Below, in pieces: positions 17,821 to 26,556 of a DNA stretch of 64,000 bases. Origin of the DNA: JAGVPT01 sp963772165 (lineage in GTDB: Bacteria > Bacteroidota > Ignavibacteria > UBA10030 > UBA8401); the NCBI GenBank assembly GCA_963772165.1, contig CAVYWA010000005.1, forward strand, positions 496,001 to 560,000. The letters are read 5' to 3'. The notes below the pieces were generated by a model that saw nothing but the letters and a program-made list of their open reading frames with translations, had not been told where the DNA came from and made no database searches. Position 1 is the first letter of the stretch. Each line of letters starts with the position of its first letter. A program made the translations under genes and the position numbers.

Positions 17821-18594
17821 ATCAAAATTAACTCAACACGTCGCGTAAAACTTCTATTTCTTCTTTCTATTTTCTCCTCCGCCTGGTTTGTGCTGAGGGC
17901 GCAAGAGATTTCAGTGCCGCAATTGCATGAACATGTCACTGATTTTACAAACACGCTCGAATTCTCCCAATGGCGTTCGCTTGAAACGCAGCTGAAACGA
18001 TTCGAAGACAGCACATCGACTCAAATTGCTGTCGTCATGATCCAATCGTTGCAGGGGGAGGACATCAATGATTACTCGTTAAAAATCGCTGAAGCCAATA
18101 AGATTGGAACAAAGGGAAAAGACAATGGCCTTCTGATTCTCATTGCGAAAGAAGACAAGGAAATACGGTTTGAGGTCGGCTACGGGTTAGAGGGCTCCTT
18201 GCCGGACGCGTTGTGTGATCAAATTATCCGAAACGAAATCCGCCCTCGCTTTCGTGACGGGGATTATTACGGCGGTATCGGTGCAGGGCTCGACGCGGTC
18301 ATCGAGGCGACAAAGGGTGAATATAAAGCGGAAAGCCGGACGAGAGATAAAGTGACGAATTTTGGATCTGTGTTATTGGCGATTATCATGTTCGTGATTT
18401 TCGGAATGTCGATCTTCGGCGGCGGACGCCGCTACGGAATTTCGTCGCGTGGACATTATCAGTCGGGATATTGGGGAGGCGGCTTCGGCGGCGGCGGATT
18501 TTTTGGCGGAGGAGGTTTCGGCGGGGGAGGAGGTGGCGGTTGGTCCGGGGGCGGCGGGTCTTTTGGAGGTGGCGGAGCAAGCGGAAGCTGGTAA
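17821..18594 (+). CDS. Exported TPM-domain protein with Gly-rich tail (YgcG-like), probable non-ATG start
   Basis: A TPM (TLP18.3/Psb32/MOLO-1) domain protein. The domain covers roughly residues 40-170, with LEGSLPDALCDQIIRNEI and FRDGDYYGGI. It is followed by a membrane helix (LLAIIMFVIFGMSIF) and a Gly/Ser-rich tail ending GGGASGSW. The frame has no ATG. The only internal start, GTG 17890, would remove a clear signal peptide encoded just upstream (KLLFLLSIFSSAWFVLRAQ). The frame opens right after the lemA stop, and AGGTG lies five bases before an ATC codon at 17821, which gives MKINSTRRVKLLFLL if used as start. ATC or ATT initiation, or a base error in an original ATG, are the options. The gene forms a pair with lemA. 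Confidence 0.82.
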   Translation: MKINSTRRVKLLFLLSIFSSAWFVLRAQEISVPQLHEHVTDFTNTLEFSQWRSLETQLKRFEDSTSTQIAVVMIQSLQGEDINDYSLKIAEANKIGTKGKDNGLLILIAKEDKEIRFEVGYGLEGSLPDALCDQIIRNEIRPRFRDGDYYGGIGAGLDAVIEATKGEYKAESRTRDKVTNFGSVLLAIIMFVIFGMSIFGGGRRYGISSRGHYQSGYWGGGFGGGGFFGGGGFGGGGGGGWSGGGGSFGGGGASGSW

Positions 18595-18631
18595 GTGATC
18601 TTGTATTCCAAAGTACAATACGCAGGATAGA

Positions 18632-19645
18632 ATGTTAATCGTGATGAGGCTCGACGCCTCGCGAAAAGAAATTGATGCGGTCAAAGAAAAAATATCGTCT
18701 TTTGGTTTCTCCCCCCATGAAATCCCCGGTGTTCAACGAGTCGCCATAGGCATAACGGGGAACAAAGGGAAGGTAGACCCTGAGAATTTTCTTACCCTCT
18801 CCGGCGTTATCGACGTCATATCCGTTTCAAAACCGTTCAAACTTGTCAGCAGAGATTTTAAACCTGAGCCAACGATTGTTGATGTCGGCGGCGCAAAGTT
18901 CGGGGGCGAAGAAATTCATGTCATCGCCGGCCCTTGTTCAGTAGAAAGCCGGTCACAAATCAACGAGATTGCAGAGTTGGTCAAGAAGGCCGGCGCACGA
19001 TTTCTCAGAGGAGGAGCGTTCAAGCCGAGAACATCGCCGTACGCATTTCAAGGATTGAAGCTTCAGGGATTGGAATATCTCAGAGAAGCTGCGGAAGCGA
19101 CCGGGTTAAAAATCGTAACGGAAGTGAAGGATACAGAGACTCTTTCCGTTGTTGCAGAACATTCCGACGTCCTCCAGATAGGTGCCCGTAACATGTACAA
19201 TTTCTCATTGCTCGAACGGGTCGGTGAGTTGAACAAGCCGGTCCTATTGAAACGAGGGCTTTCTGCGACGATTGAAGAGTTGCTCATGGCGGCTGAATAT
19301 ATCCTCTCGAAGGGCAACTACAACGTTATCCTTTGTGAACGGGGCATTCGAACCTTCGAGACGTACACGCGTAACACGCTCGATTTGAATGCTGTCCCCG
19401 TGATAAAAAAGTTATCACATTTGCCGGTCATCGTCGACCCGAGCCATGGAACGGGTGCATGGGATTTGGTTTCGCCGATGGCGCTTGCTGCAATTGTTGC
19501 CGGAGCGGACGGATTGATGGTGGAGGTGCACACTCATCCCGACCAGGCGATGTCGGACGGTTTTCAGTCGTTGAAGCCTGCACCATTCCTTCATCTCATG
19601 AAAAAGCTGAAAGAAGTTGCTCTGATTGTTGGACGACGAATGTAA
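18632..19645 (+). CDS. aroF: 3-deoxy-7-phosphoheptulonate (DAHP) synthase, type I-beta
   Basis: This enzyme makes DAHP from phosphoenolpyruvate and erythrose 4-phosphate, the first step of aromatic amino-acid synthesis. The N-terminal ~70 residues form a ferredoxin-like regulatory domain (MRLDASRKEIDAVKEKI), as in the Thermotoga-type enzyme. The catalytic TIM barrel follows, with HVIAGPCSVES, FLRGGAFKPRTSPYAFQG, NYNVILCERGIRTFE and VIVDPSHGTG. The 337-residue length is normal. A site AGGAT precedes ATG 18632. Feedback sensitivity through the N-terminal domain is known for the family and is not shown here. Confidence 0.95.
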   Translation: MLIVMRLDASRKEIDAVKEKISSFGFSPHEIPGVQRVAIGITGNKGKVDPENFLTLSGVIDVISVSKPFKLVSRDFKPEPTIVDVGGAKFGGEEIHVIAGPCSVESRSQINEIAELVKKAGARFLRGGAFKPRTSPYAFQGLKLQGLEYLREAAEATGLKIVTEVKDTETLSVVAEHSDVLQIGARNMYNFSLLERVGELNKPVLLKRGLSATIEELLMAAEYILSKGNYNVILCERGIRTFETYTRNTLDLNAVPVIKKLSHLPVIVDPSHGTGAWDLVSPMALAAIVAGADGLMVEVHTHPDQAMSDGFQSLKPAPFLHLMKKLKEVALIVGRRM

Positions 19646-19658
19646 TGCCCCCTTTCCT

Positions 19659-22226
19659 ATGCCTTCAAAGCGAGTTCTAAAACAGGGTACCAAACGGTCT
19701 GCCGCCGGCAAAGCGCCCGGCTCGATGAATGCAGCCGCGCAATTGAAGAGACTCTATGGGTTCTTCAACCGCCTTGCCGATGGACTCTTCGAAGACCAGC
19801 ATGCCGGGAAGCAATCAGAACAATCCATTCAATCTTTTTTGTTAAAGGTTCTAAAATTTAGCCGCTGTGCCGCCGCCGGTGTCTATCGGGTTGAAGCCCG
19901 TAGGGTCTGTCTTGTGGGGTCGTGTTCGTACCCGGAATACATGCGTCAATCTCTCGCGGAACAAAAAATTTCTGAATCCCATCTCAAAAACATTATTCGG
20001 GAAAAAACTGCTTTTTGCGTAACCCCTGCCGGGAAAAAAATGTTTTCGGCGGTCAAGGCTGCTCGGTTTGCTAAGCTTCCTGTCACGCATGTTTCAGTGC
20101 TTGAACATCATCAGGTTGTAGGGATCGTGGAGCTCATCGGCAGCTTTTTCCTGGAGGACCGGGAACAACAAAAACTCTTATCGGAAAGAATTGGAAAGTA
20201 TGCCCTGTTTCTTCTAAATGCGTCTCAGAGGCCCTTGCTATCCGCGATGAGTGCGAGTGAGTACGAATCGGTGGTTGAAACGATGGCTGACGGGGTCACC
20301 ATCGTCCGCGATTTGAAAGTTCTCTACGCAAATGATGCTCTAAAAAAAATGTTCGGCTATGATAGCGGAGATATAGTCATTGGTAAGCATATTCAAGGGA
20401 TGATTGCCCCCGAAGACCGCGAGCGGGTTATTGAGAGAAGCAAAAGGCGGTCAGAAGGGAAAAATGTTCCGAACCGTTATGAGTACAAAGCGATGAGAAA
20501 AAACGGAGCATTGTTTGATACAGAAGTTGTCGTGAGCATGATACCTTTTAGGGGAGGACCGGCGGTTGTCGCGGTGCATCGGGATATTTCTCTCAAGCGT
20601 GCAATTGAAAAGGAATTGCAGCAATCGGAACAGATGTTTCGCAACGTCATCGATGGAGTGCTGACTGTCGGCGATGCCTTGGTCCTCACTAATTTAGAGG
20701 GAAAAGTGCTGCAGGTGAACAGCGAATTTGAACGGCTCACCGGCATCAAGAGATCCGATGCGATCGGGAAGGAATTTCCGTACGAGTGGCTCCTCGAAGA
20801 AGAAATGTCCCGCTATGTCTTATGGATCAAAGAACTGCGTGAAAAGAAAAGTCTGCGCGATTTTGATATCCACTGGAAAAGCGCGGGGGGAAGGCTGATT
20901 TCCGTCAGCATGAATACGACGCTGCTGTACAATGCGCTCAACCGCCCCGTTGCAATGATGAATATGGCGCGCGATATTACTGAGCGGAAAAACCTCGAAG
21001 AAGTCAACCGCTTGCAATTTGAACGACTGCGTGTCCTCTACGAACTGAGCCGGACCCTGACGTCGTTGCTGAAAAGCAATGAAATTGCCGAGGCAGTATA
21101 CAGACACCTCGTCGAGGTGCTCCCCTTCGACGCGTTTTTTATTGACCTTTACGATGAAACGTCGGGGGCGGTACGGAACGTTATTTGCTACGACACGATC
21201 GATAACGTAAAGATGAAAATCCAGCCCGAATCGGGCGAAGCTCCTCTCAGGATGGGCACGGGCATCACAAAAGTGATCGACGCAAAAAAATCGTTGCTTG
21301 AAAATCGTGATAAAAATTCGCCGGAGGGAAGCCCGTATCCTTTCGGCGACAAAGAGCGGCGTTCGTTGTCGCTCTTGTACATCCCCATGTTTTCCAGGGA
21401 GAAGATCATCGGCGTGCTGTCCATGCAAAGTTATACGCCAAATATGTACAAAGATTCCCATATTCGGCTCCTCGAGAGCTTCGCCAACCTTGCCGCAATT
21501 GCGCTGGAGAAAGCAAAGCTATACGAGGAAACAATTTCAAAATCAATCCAGCTTCAAAATCGTAACAAGGAATTGGATGACTTCACCTACGTTGTATCGC
21601 ACGATTTGAAAGAACCGCTGATCACCGTTGAAGGCTACAGCCGGGTGCTTCTCAAAGATCATATTCATGAGAAGAACGGTGCTGCATCGGAATATATCCA
21701 GTCGATCATTCAAGCGTGTTCGAGGATGAAAGGACTGATCGACGACCTGCTCGTGCTTTCCCGCGTCTCGCGTTTCTCAGAACTCACGGAAATGGTTTCG
21801 CTCAACGATGTTTTAAACGAAGTGCTGGACGACCTGAAATTCTCCCTACAGGAGAAACACGTGGCTCTGATACTGCCCGAACAGCCTTCATCCTATCAAT
21901 GTAATCCGACACAAATCAAGCTTGTCTTGCGAAATCTCATTTCGAATGCAATAAAGTTCAATAAGCATCCCAACCCGTTTATCAAAATTACTTTTGATGA
22001 AAATGATAAACGCATCCTCTTTTCAATTCAGGATAACGGGATCGGCATCGAAAAAAGGTTTTTTGACAAGATATTTGTTATCTTTCAGAGATTGAACCCC
22101 GACTACGAAGGAAGCGGCGCGGGCTTGGCCATCGTAAAAAAAATCATAGAACTGTATCAAGGGCAAATTTGGTTGGAGTCGGAAATCGGGAAAGGGACGA
22201 CCTTTTATTTTTCTCTTCCGAAGTGA
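19659..22226 (+). CDS. PAS/GAF multi-sensor histidine kinase
   Basis: A soluble sensor kinase of 855 residues without obvious membrane helices. The order is an N-terminal GAF-like region (about 40-190), two PAS domains (about 205-320 and 330-450, each followed by a PAC-like segment such as VAVHRDISLKRAIE and MNMARDITERKNLE), a GAF domain (about 465-615), HisKA with phospho-acceptor His648 in VVSHDLKEPLITVEGYS, and HATPase with N box NAIKFNKHPNP, DNGIGIEKRFFD and GSGAGLAIVKKI. It resembles phytochrome-type kinases but no chromophore Cys was identified. ATG 19659 lies just beyond the aroF stop; a TTG at 19626 is an alternative. A response regulator follows 50 bases later. Confidence 0.92.
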   Translation: MPSKRVLKQGTKRSAAGKAPGSMNAAAQLKRLYGFFNRLADGLFEDQHAGKQSEQSIQSFLLKVLKFSRCAAAGVYRVEARRVCLVGSCSYPEYMRQSLAEQKISESHLKNIIREKTAFCVTPAGKKMFSAVKAARFAKLPVTHVSVLEHHQVVGIVELIGSFFLEDREQQKLLSERIGKYALFLLNASQRPLLSAMSASEYESVVETMADGVTIVRDLKVLYANDALKKMFGYDSGDIVIGKHIQGMIAPEDRERVIERSKRRSEGKNVPNRYEYKAMRKNGALFDTEVVVSMIPFRGGPAVVAVHRDISLKRAIEKELQQSEQMFRNVIDGVLTVGDALVLTNLEGKVLQVNSEFERLTGIKRSDAIGKEFPYEWLLEEEMSRYVLWIKELREKKSLRDFDIHWKSAGGRLISVSMNTTLLYNALNRPVAMMNMARDITERKNLEEVNRLQFERLRVLYELSRTLTSLLKSNEIAEAVYRHLVEVLPFDAFFIDLYDETSGAVRNVICYDTIDNVKMKIQPESGEAPLRMGTGITKVIDAKKSLLENRDKNSPEGSPYPFGDKERRSLSLLYIPMFSREKIIGVLSMQSYTPNMYKDSHIRLLESFANLAAIALEKAKLYEETISKSIQLQNRNKELDDFTYVVSHDLKEPLITVEGYSRVLLKDHIHEKNGAASEYIQSIIQACSRMKGLIDDLLVLSRVSRFSELTEMVSLNDVLNEVLDDLKFSLQEKHVALILPEQPSSYQCNPTQIKLVLRNLISNAIKFNKHPNPFIKITFDENDKRILFSIQDNGIGIEKRFFDKIFVIFQRLNPDYEGSGAGLAIVKKIIELYQGQIWLESEIGKGTTFYFSLPK

Positions 22227-22276
22227 TTGCCAGCGTCGTCGGTGGTCTAAGGCGTGCCGTGTTTGCTTCATAGTCT

Positions 22277-22966
22277 ATGGAATTGAGCACAATGAAAGAA
22301 CGCATCAATATATTGATGATCGAGGATAACGAGGATTTTGGGAAGTTGGTGGAATTGTATTTGTCCGAGCATCCCGATTATGTGTTCAACCTCGTATGGA
22401 AGAAAACCGGGGAAGACGGTTTGGCAGAGTTTGAGGCTAATTCAAATTATCATGTGATCCTGATGGACTATAATTTGCCGGGGATGAACGGTGTTGAGGT
22501 GACCAGCACCCTCGTTCAGCGTGGCATTACGGTCCCTATCGTTTTTATCACCGTTAATCGGGATTTTAATCTTGCCGTCGAAACGATGAAACTCGGCGTC
22601 GAGGACTTTCTCGTCAAAGAAGAGATCTCGACACCCGTCCTGCCACGGACGATCGTCAGTGTTTTGGAACGGGTCAGACTGCGCCAGCAGCTTTCGGCAC
22701 TCGAAATCAGCAGCCAGCGTATTGAAGCGATCCAGGAGTTGGTGCTTGGGATAAGCCAGGATTTAGTGACGCCGTTAGACGCGATGAAGAAAAACGTCGA
22801 CGTGCTTTTGCAAAGCCGGATAGCAACCGATATGAAAATGTATCTCCGGATCATCAGCGAGAATGTCGAGAGGATGCAATTGAAGTTGAGCCGGTTGAAA
22901 TCGTTAAAAGAAGACAAAACAGTCCAGTACATCAAGAATATCAGGATGATCGATATTTCCGACTAA
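22277..22966 (+). CDS. Response regulator with degenerate HisKA-like C-terminal segment
   Basis: The receiver domain occupies about residues 10-135: acidic pocket MIEDNED, phospho-acceptor Asp64 in LMDYNLPGMNG, Thr in FITVNRD, Lys in FLVKEE. The C-terminal ~90 residues are not a DNA-binding domain. They look like the dimerisation helix of a kinase: GISQDLVTPLDAMKKNV aligns by eye with the H box consensus SH(D/E)LRTPL, but Gln161 occupies the His position and no ATPase domain follows. It is probably a signalling partner of the preceding kinase rather than a transcription factor. An internal ATG at 22292 is an alternative start. Confidence 0.85.
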   Translation: MELSTMKERINILMIEDNEDFGKLVELYLSEHPDYVFNLVWKKTGEDGLAEFEANSNYHVILMDYNLPGMNGVEVTSTLVQRGITVPIVFITVNRDFNLAVETMKLGVEDFLVKEEISTPVLPRTIVSVLERVRLRQQLSALEISSQRIEAIQELVLGISQDLVTPLDAMKKNVDVLLQSRIATDMKMYLRIISENVERMQLKLSRLKSLKEDKTVQYIKNIRMIDISD

Positions 22967-22978
22967 CGGAGGAACACT

Positions 22979-23437
22979 ATGGCATTATTTTCGTCCCATC
23001 CGTTGCTGACCCTCGAAGAGCGGAAAAAGATTTCAGACACGATTGCCGAAATTGAAAAAAAAACGGACGGCGAAATTCGTGTCAGCATCCGCAAACGCCG
23101 GGCATGGAATGAACGAAAGCTCACGCTCCATCGTTTTGCGCTGAAGAATTTTTTTGAACTCGGAATGGAGAAAACGCGGCATAAAAGCGGCGTGCTTCTC
23201 TTTTTTTCGATGGGCGAACGCTCGTTTCAGATCATCGCTGATGAAGGCATACACAAAAAAGTGAGCGATGGATATTGGGACGACCTGGCAGCAGCGATGT
23301 CCTCGCATTTTAAGGAGAAAAGGTTTTGCGACGGCATCTGCGAAGCCGTCAAAGAAATTGGAAAGAAGCTGGAACAGGAATTTCCCCGTACGACGAGTGA
23401 TGCCGATGAACTGCCGAACGATGTGTCCATAAAATAA
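22979..23437 (+). CDS. TPM-domain protein (cytoplasmic form)
   Basis: A 152-residue protein made almost only of a TPM domain: LTLEERKKISDTIAEIEKKTDGEIRVSI, then KSGVLLFFSMGERSFQIIADEGIHKKVSDGYW (quoted in parts GVLLFFSMGERSFQIIADEG and WDDLAAAMSSHFKEKRF). Unlike the protein at 17821-18594 it has no signal peptide and no membrane helix. GGAGGAACACT gives a strong ribosome site. It follows the response regulator by 12 bases. The function of stand-alone TPM proteins of this kind is unknown. Confidence 0.85.
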   Translation: MALFSSHPLLTLEERKKISDTIAEIEKKTDGEIRVSIRKRRAWNERKLTLHRFALKNFFELGMEKTRHKSGVLLFFSMGERSFQIIADEGIHKKVSDGYWDDLAAAMSSHFKEKRFCDGICEAVKEIGKKLEQEFPRTTSDADELPNDVSIK

Positions 23438-23460
23438 ATGTGACTGCGAAGAATAGCCGT

Positions 23461-24318
23461 ATGAGAATCAAAATAGCCGTCGCACAGGTTGATGCGGCCG
23501 TCGGGAATATAGAGAGAAACATTGAGCGCCATATCGCATCCGTAAAGAAAGCGGTAGCAAAAAAGGCAGATGTCATCGTGTTTCCGGAACTGAGTCTCAC
23601 CGGATACTCCGTGAGAGATTTGAACTGGGATGTGGCCATCAATGTTGCTGAGCCCGGGGTGTTGAGCGGACTTCTGAAACTCAGCAGATCGATCACGATC
23701 ATCGCCGGAGGGGTTGAAGAAAGAAAAAATTTTGGTCTCTATAATTCCGCATTTGTATTGGAGGACGGGAAATTATTTTCCGGTCATCGAAAAATTTACC
23801 CGCCGACGTACGGCATGTTCGAAGAAATGCGGTACTTTAGCCAGGGGAGCGACGTTCGCAATTTCAACTCGAAACACGGCAAACTCGGCATTTTGATCTG
23901 CGAAGACTTGTGGCATCTTTCTCTTCCCTATATTCTGGCGAGCGACGGGGCGGATGTCTTGATCACCATCGCTGCCAGCCCTACCCGTATTTCTGGCTCA
24001 TCGGAGAATCTTCCATCGGCCACGATCAACAGCGAACATCATAAAGCGTACGCTCGATTACTCAGCTCGTACGTCGTTTTTTGTAATAGAGTGGGGATAG
24101 AAGATGGCGTGAATTTTTGGGGCGGTTCCGAAGTTGTTGACCCGTCGGGCGAGATCATTGCTTCGGCGAAATTGTTCGATGAGGACTTGATCTATGCGGA
24201 TATTCACGAAGACGCCGTGCGACGCGCGCGTCGGTTGTCGAGGCACTTTGTTGATGAGTCCATCGATTTTACGATTGAGCAATTGAAGAGGGTGCGCGAC
24301 AGTAAGAAACACGCCTGA
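23461..24318 (+). CDS. Carbon-nitrogen hydrolase, NAD+ synthetase-type glutaminase domain without the synthetase
   Basis: A nitrilase-superfamily amidase (285 residues). The triad residues are Glu in VFPELSLTGYSVRDL, Lys in GHRKIYPPTYGMFEE, and Cys in GILICEDLWHLSLP. The wording YPPTYGMFEE and ICEDLWH is typical of the N-terminal glutaminase part of glutamine-dependent NAD+ synthetase and its free-standing relatives. No NadE synthetase domain follows. It could release ammonia from an amide for another enzyme or act as an independent amidase. ATG 23461 is preferred over an in-frame GTG at 23440. The next gene is htpX. Confidence 0.88.
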   Translation: MRIKIAVAQVDAAVGNIERNIERHIASVKKAVAKKADVIVFPELSLTGYSVRDLNWDVAINVAEPGVLSGLLKLSRSITIIAGGVEERKNFGLYNSAFVLEDGKLFSGHRKIYPPTYGMFEEMRYFSQGSDVRNFNSKHGKLGILICEDLWHLSLPYILASDGADVLITIAASPTRISGSSENLPSATINSEHHKAYARLLSSYVVFCNRVGIEDGVNFWGGSEVVDPSGEIIASAKLFDEDLIYADIHEDAVRRARRLSRHFVDESIDFTIEQLKRVRDSKKHA

Positions 24319-24387
24319 ACTGCGGGTTGAAAATGCCCCCGGGTTTTGCTAAATTTGAATAGATTGTTTTTTAAGGAGCTTCACAGC

Positions 24388-25242
24388 ATGAATACGATGA
24401 AAACTGTTTTTCTGATGACGCTGATGATGCTGCTCTTGCTGTTCATCGGCGAAGCGCTTGGCGGTGGGCAAGGATTGATACTGGCGTTCATCTTCTCGTT
24501 GCTGATGAACTTTGGAATGTATTGGTTTTCCGACAAGGTGGTCTTGAGTATGTACCGCGCGCGGGAAGTGACGGAAGTGGAGGAGCCGCGTTTGGTTCAG
24601 ACGGTACGGAAACTTGCCACCCAGGCCCAGCTTCCGATGCTGAGGGTGTACATTATTCCGAATGAAACTGCAAACGCATTTGCGACGGGGCGGAACCCGG
24701 ATCATGCCGCCATCGCCGTGACCTCCGGCATTCTGAAAATGTTGAGCGAAGACGAGCTTGAGGGAGTGCTTTCGCATGAGTTAGCACATGTTAAACATCG
24801 GGATATTCTCACCGGGACGATCGTTGCGGCAATGGTAGGGACAATAACATTTATTGCGCGAATGGCAGGATGGGCGATGATGTTTTCGGGTGGACGGCGC
24901 AGCGAAAGAGATTCGGGAAACGGACTATCGCAGTTGTTTCTTCTCATTCTTGCGCCGATCGCCGCTGTCTTGCTTCAGTTAGCGATTTCACGCTCGAGGG
25001 AATTTGCCGCCGACGCCGGCGGCTCCGCGATCAGCGGAAAGCCGCTCAGCCTGGCGAGCGCATTAAAAAAGCTGGAACAGAATTCAGAGCGAGTGCCGAT
25101 GGAAAATGCAGGCCCGGCGACGGCGCATATGTTCATCGTGAACCCGTTGCGCAGCGGCGGAATCATGAAACTCTTCTCTACCCATCCGCCGATGGAAGAG
25201 CGTATCGCGCGCTTAGAACAAATTGCAATGCAGGGAAGTTGA
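24388..25242 (+). CDS. htpX: Membrane zinc metalloprotease HtpX
   Basis: HtpX is an inner-membrane M48 protease that degrades misfolded membrane proteins. The zinc-binding HEXXH is in VLSHELAHVKHRD, and the third ligand lies in SREFAADAGGSAISGK. There are two N-terminal helices (about residues 5-45) and a further hydrophobic pair around residues 150-205. It has 284 residues, as usual. AAGGAG sits at correct spacing before ATG 24388, which rules out the longer in-frame TTG start at 24346. Confidence 0.95.
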   Translation: MNTMKTVFLMTLMMLLLLFIGEALGGGQGLILAFIFSLLMNFGMYWFSDKVVLSMYRAREVTEVEEPRLVQTVRKLATQAQLPMLRVYIIPNETANAFATGRNPDHAAIAVTSGILKMLSEDELEGVLSHELAHVKHRDILTGTIVAAMVGTITFIARMAGWAMMFSGGRRSERDSGNGLSQLFLLILAPIAAVLLQLAISRSREFAADAGGSAISGKPLSLASALKKLEQNSERVPMENAGPATAHMFIVNPLRSGGIMKLFSTHPPMEERIARLEQIAMQGS

Positions 25243-25263
25243 GCGTTGAATAAAGGAGAGAAC

Positions 25264-26556
25264 ATGGAGACCAACGAAAACCTTAACTACAAAGAACCCG
25301 CGCCGATTACGGATAAGGAGAACCCGTTCGAGTCGATGATGGAACGATTCGACGTTGCAGCGGAACTCCTCGGTTTGGAAAGAGGGGTTTACGAGTATCT
25401 AAAGACACCCGTAAAACAGATCACTGTTTCGATTCCTATCCAGATGGACAACGGGGAGATTGAAGTTTTCGAAGGCTACCGCGTTATTCATAACGATATT
25501 CTCGGTCCGTCGAAAGGCGGCCTGCGGTTCGCCCCCGATGTCAATCTCGATGAGGTGAAAGCCCTTGCCGCATGGATGACGTGGAAGTGTTCTGTCGTGA
25601 ATATTCCCTTTGGCGGTGCAAAAGGGGGCATTCGGTGCGATCCATCGAAACTGACGCTCGTTGAGCTTGAGAAAGTCACCCGTCGTTACACGGCGAACAT
25701 GCTCGATATTTTCGGAGAAGACAAAGATATTCCTGCGCCGGATATGGGAACGAATGAGCAGATCATGGCATGGATCATGGACACGTACAGCATGCACATG
25801 AAGCGCACCGCGACCGGCGTGGTGACGGGAAAACCTCTTATTATCGGCGGCTCACTTGGCCGGCGTGAAGCGACGGGCCGCGGCGTGATGATGGTGACAG
25901 TTGGCGCGATGGAAAAAATAAAATTGAAACCGAAGGAAACGGCTGTTGTGGTGCAGGGGTTCGGCAATGTCGGCTCTGTTTCGGCGCAGCTCCTTCAACA
26001 ACAAGGATGTAAGATCGTCGGCCTCGGTGATGTCACGGGCGGGTACTATAATAAAAAGGGAATTGACGTCGATAAGGCGATCGAGTGGATGAAAACACAC
26101 AAGGTGCTGAACGGTTTCCCTAATGCGGAAAAGATTACGCAATCGGAATTACTGGAGCTTGACTGTGATGTGCTGGTTCCTGCGGCGAAGGAAGATCAAA
26201 TTACTGCCCGGAATGCCCCCAAAATAAAAGCAAAAATTATTGCTGAAGGGGCAAACGGTCCCACCACCGCCAAAGCAGACCCGATCCTGAAGGACAAAGG
26301 AATCATTGTCATACCCGATATCCTTGCGAACGCAGGCGGGGTCACGGTCTCATACTTCGAATGGGTTCAAGACCGCGTCGGTTACTTCTGGTCGATTGAC
26401 CGCGTGAATCGCAGGCTGGAGCGGATGATGACGTCGGCGTTCCATGCAGTCTACGAGACGGCGGAACAATATAAGGTTTCGCTGCGCATTGGTGCGTACA
26501 TCCTGGCAATCGATAAAGTCGCCAAAACATTAAAGGTCCGTGGAATTTACGCGTGA
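25264..26556 (+). CDS. gdhA: Glutamate dehydrogenase (NAD(P)-dependent)
   Basis: It interconverts glutamate and 2-oxoglutarate plus ammonia. In the 430-residue product the substrate region is GPSKGGLRFAPDVNLDEV, followed by PFGGAKGGIRCDPSKL with the catalytic lysine. The Asp of the active site lies in PAPDMGTNEQIMAW and the Rossmann motif is VVQGFGNVGSVSA. It is the hexameric short form. The ATG is preceded by AAAGGAGAG. The stop overlaps the GTG of the next gene by four bases, so the two are probably translated together. Cofactor preference cannot be read reliably. Confidence 0.95.
   Translation: METNENLNYKEPAPITDKENPFESMMERFDVAAELLGLERGVYEYLKTPVKQITVSIPIQMDNGEIEVFEGYRVIHNDILGPSKGGLRFAPDVNLDEVKALAAWMTWKCSVVNIPFGGAKGGIRCDPSKLTLVELEKVTRRYTANMLDIFGEDKDIPAPDMGTNEQIMAWIMDTYSMHMKRTATGVVTGKPLIIGGSLGRREATGRGVMMVTVGAMEKIKLKPKETAVVVQGFGNVGSVSAQLLQQQGCKIVGLGDVTGGYYNKKGIDVDKAIEWMKTHKVLNGFPNAEKITQSELLELDCDVLVPAAKEDQITARNAPKIKAKIIAEGANGPTTAKADPILKDKGIIVIPDILANAGGVTVSYFEWVQDRVGYFWSIDRVNRRLERMMTSAFHAVYETAEQYKVSLRIGAYILAIDKVAKTLKVRGIYA

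Noticed and set aside
18470..18594. Gly-rich repetitive DNA at the end of the TPM gene as a tandem repeat or CRISPR-like array
   Set aside because: It encodes the usual Gly/Ser-rich tail of YgcG-type proteins and has no regular spacer structure.
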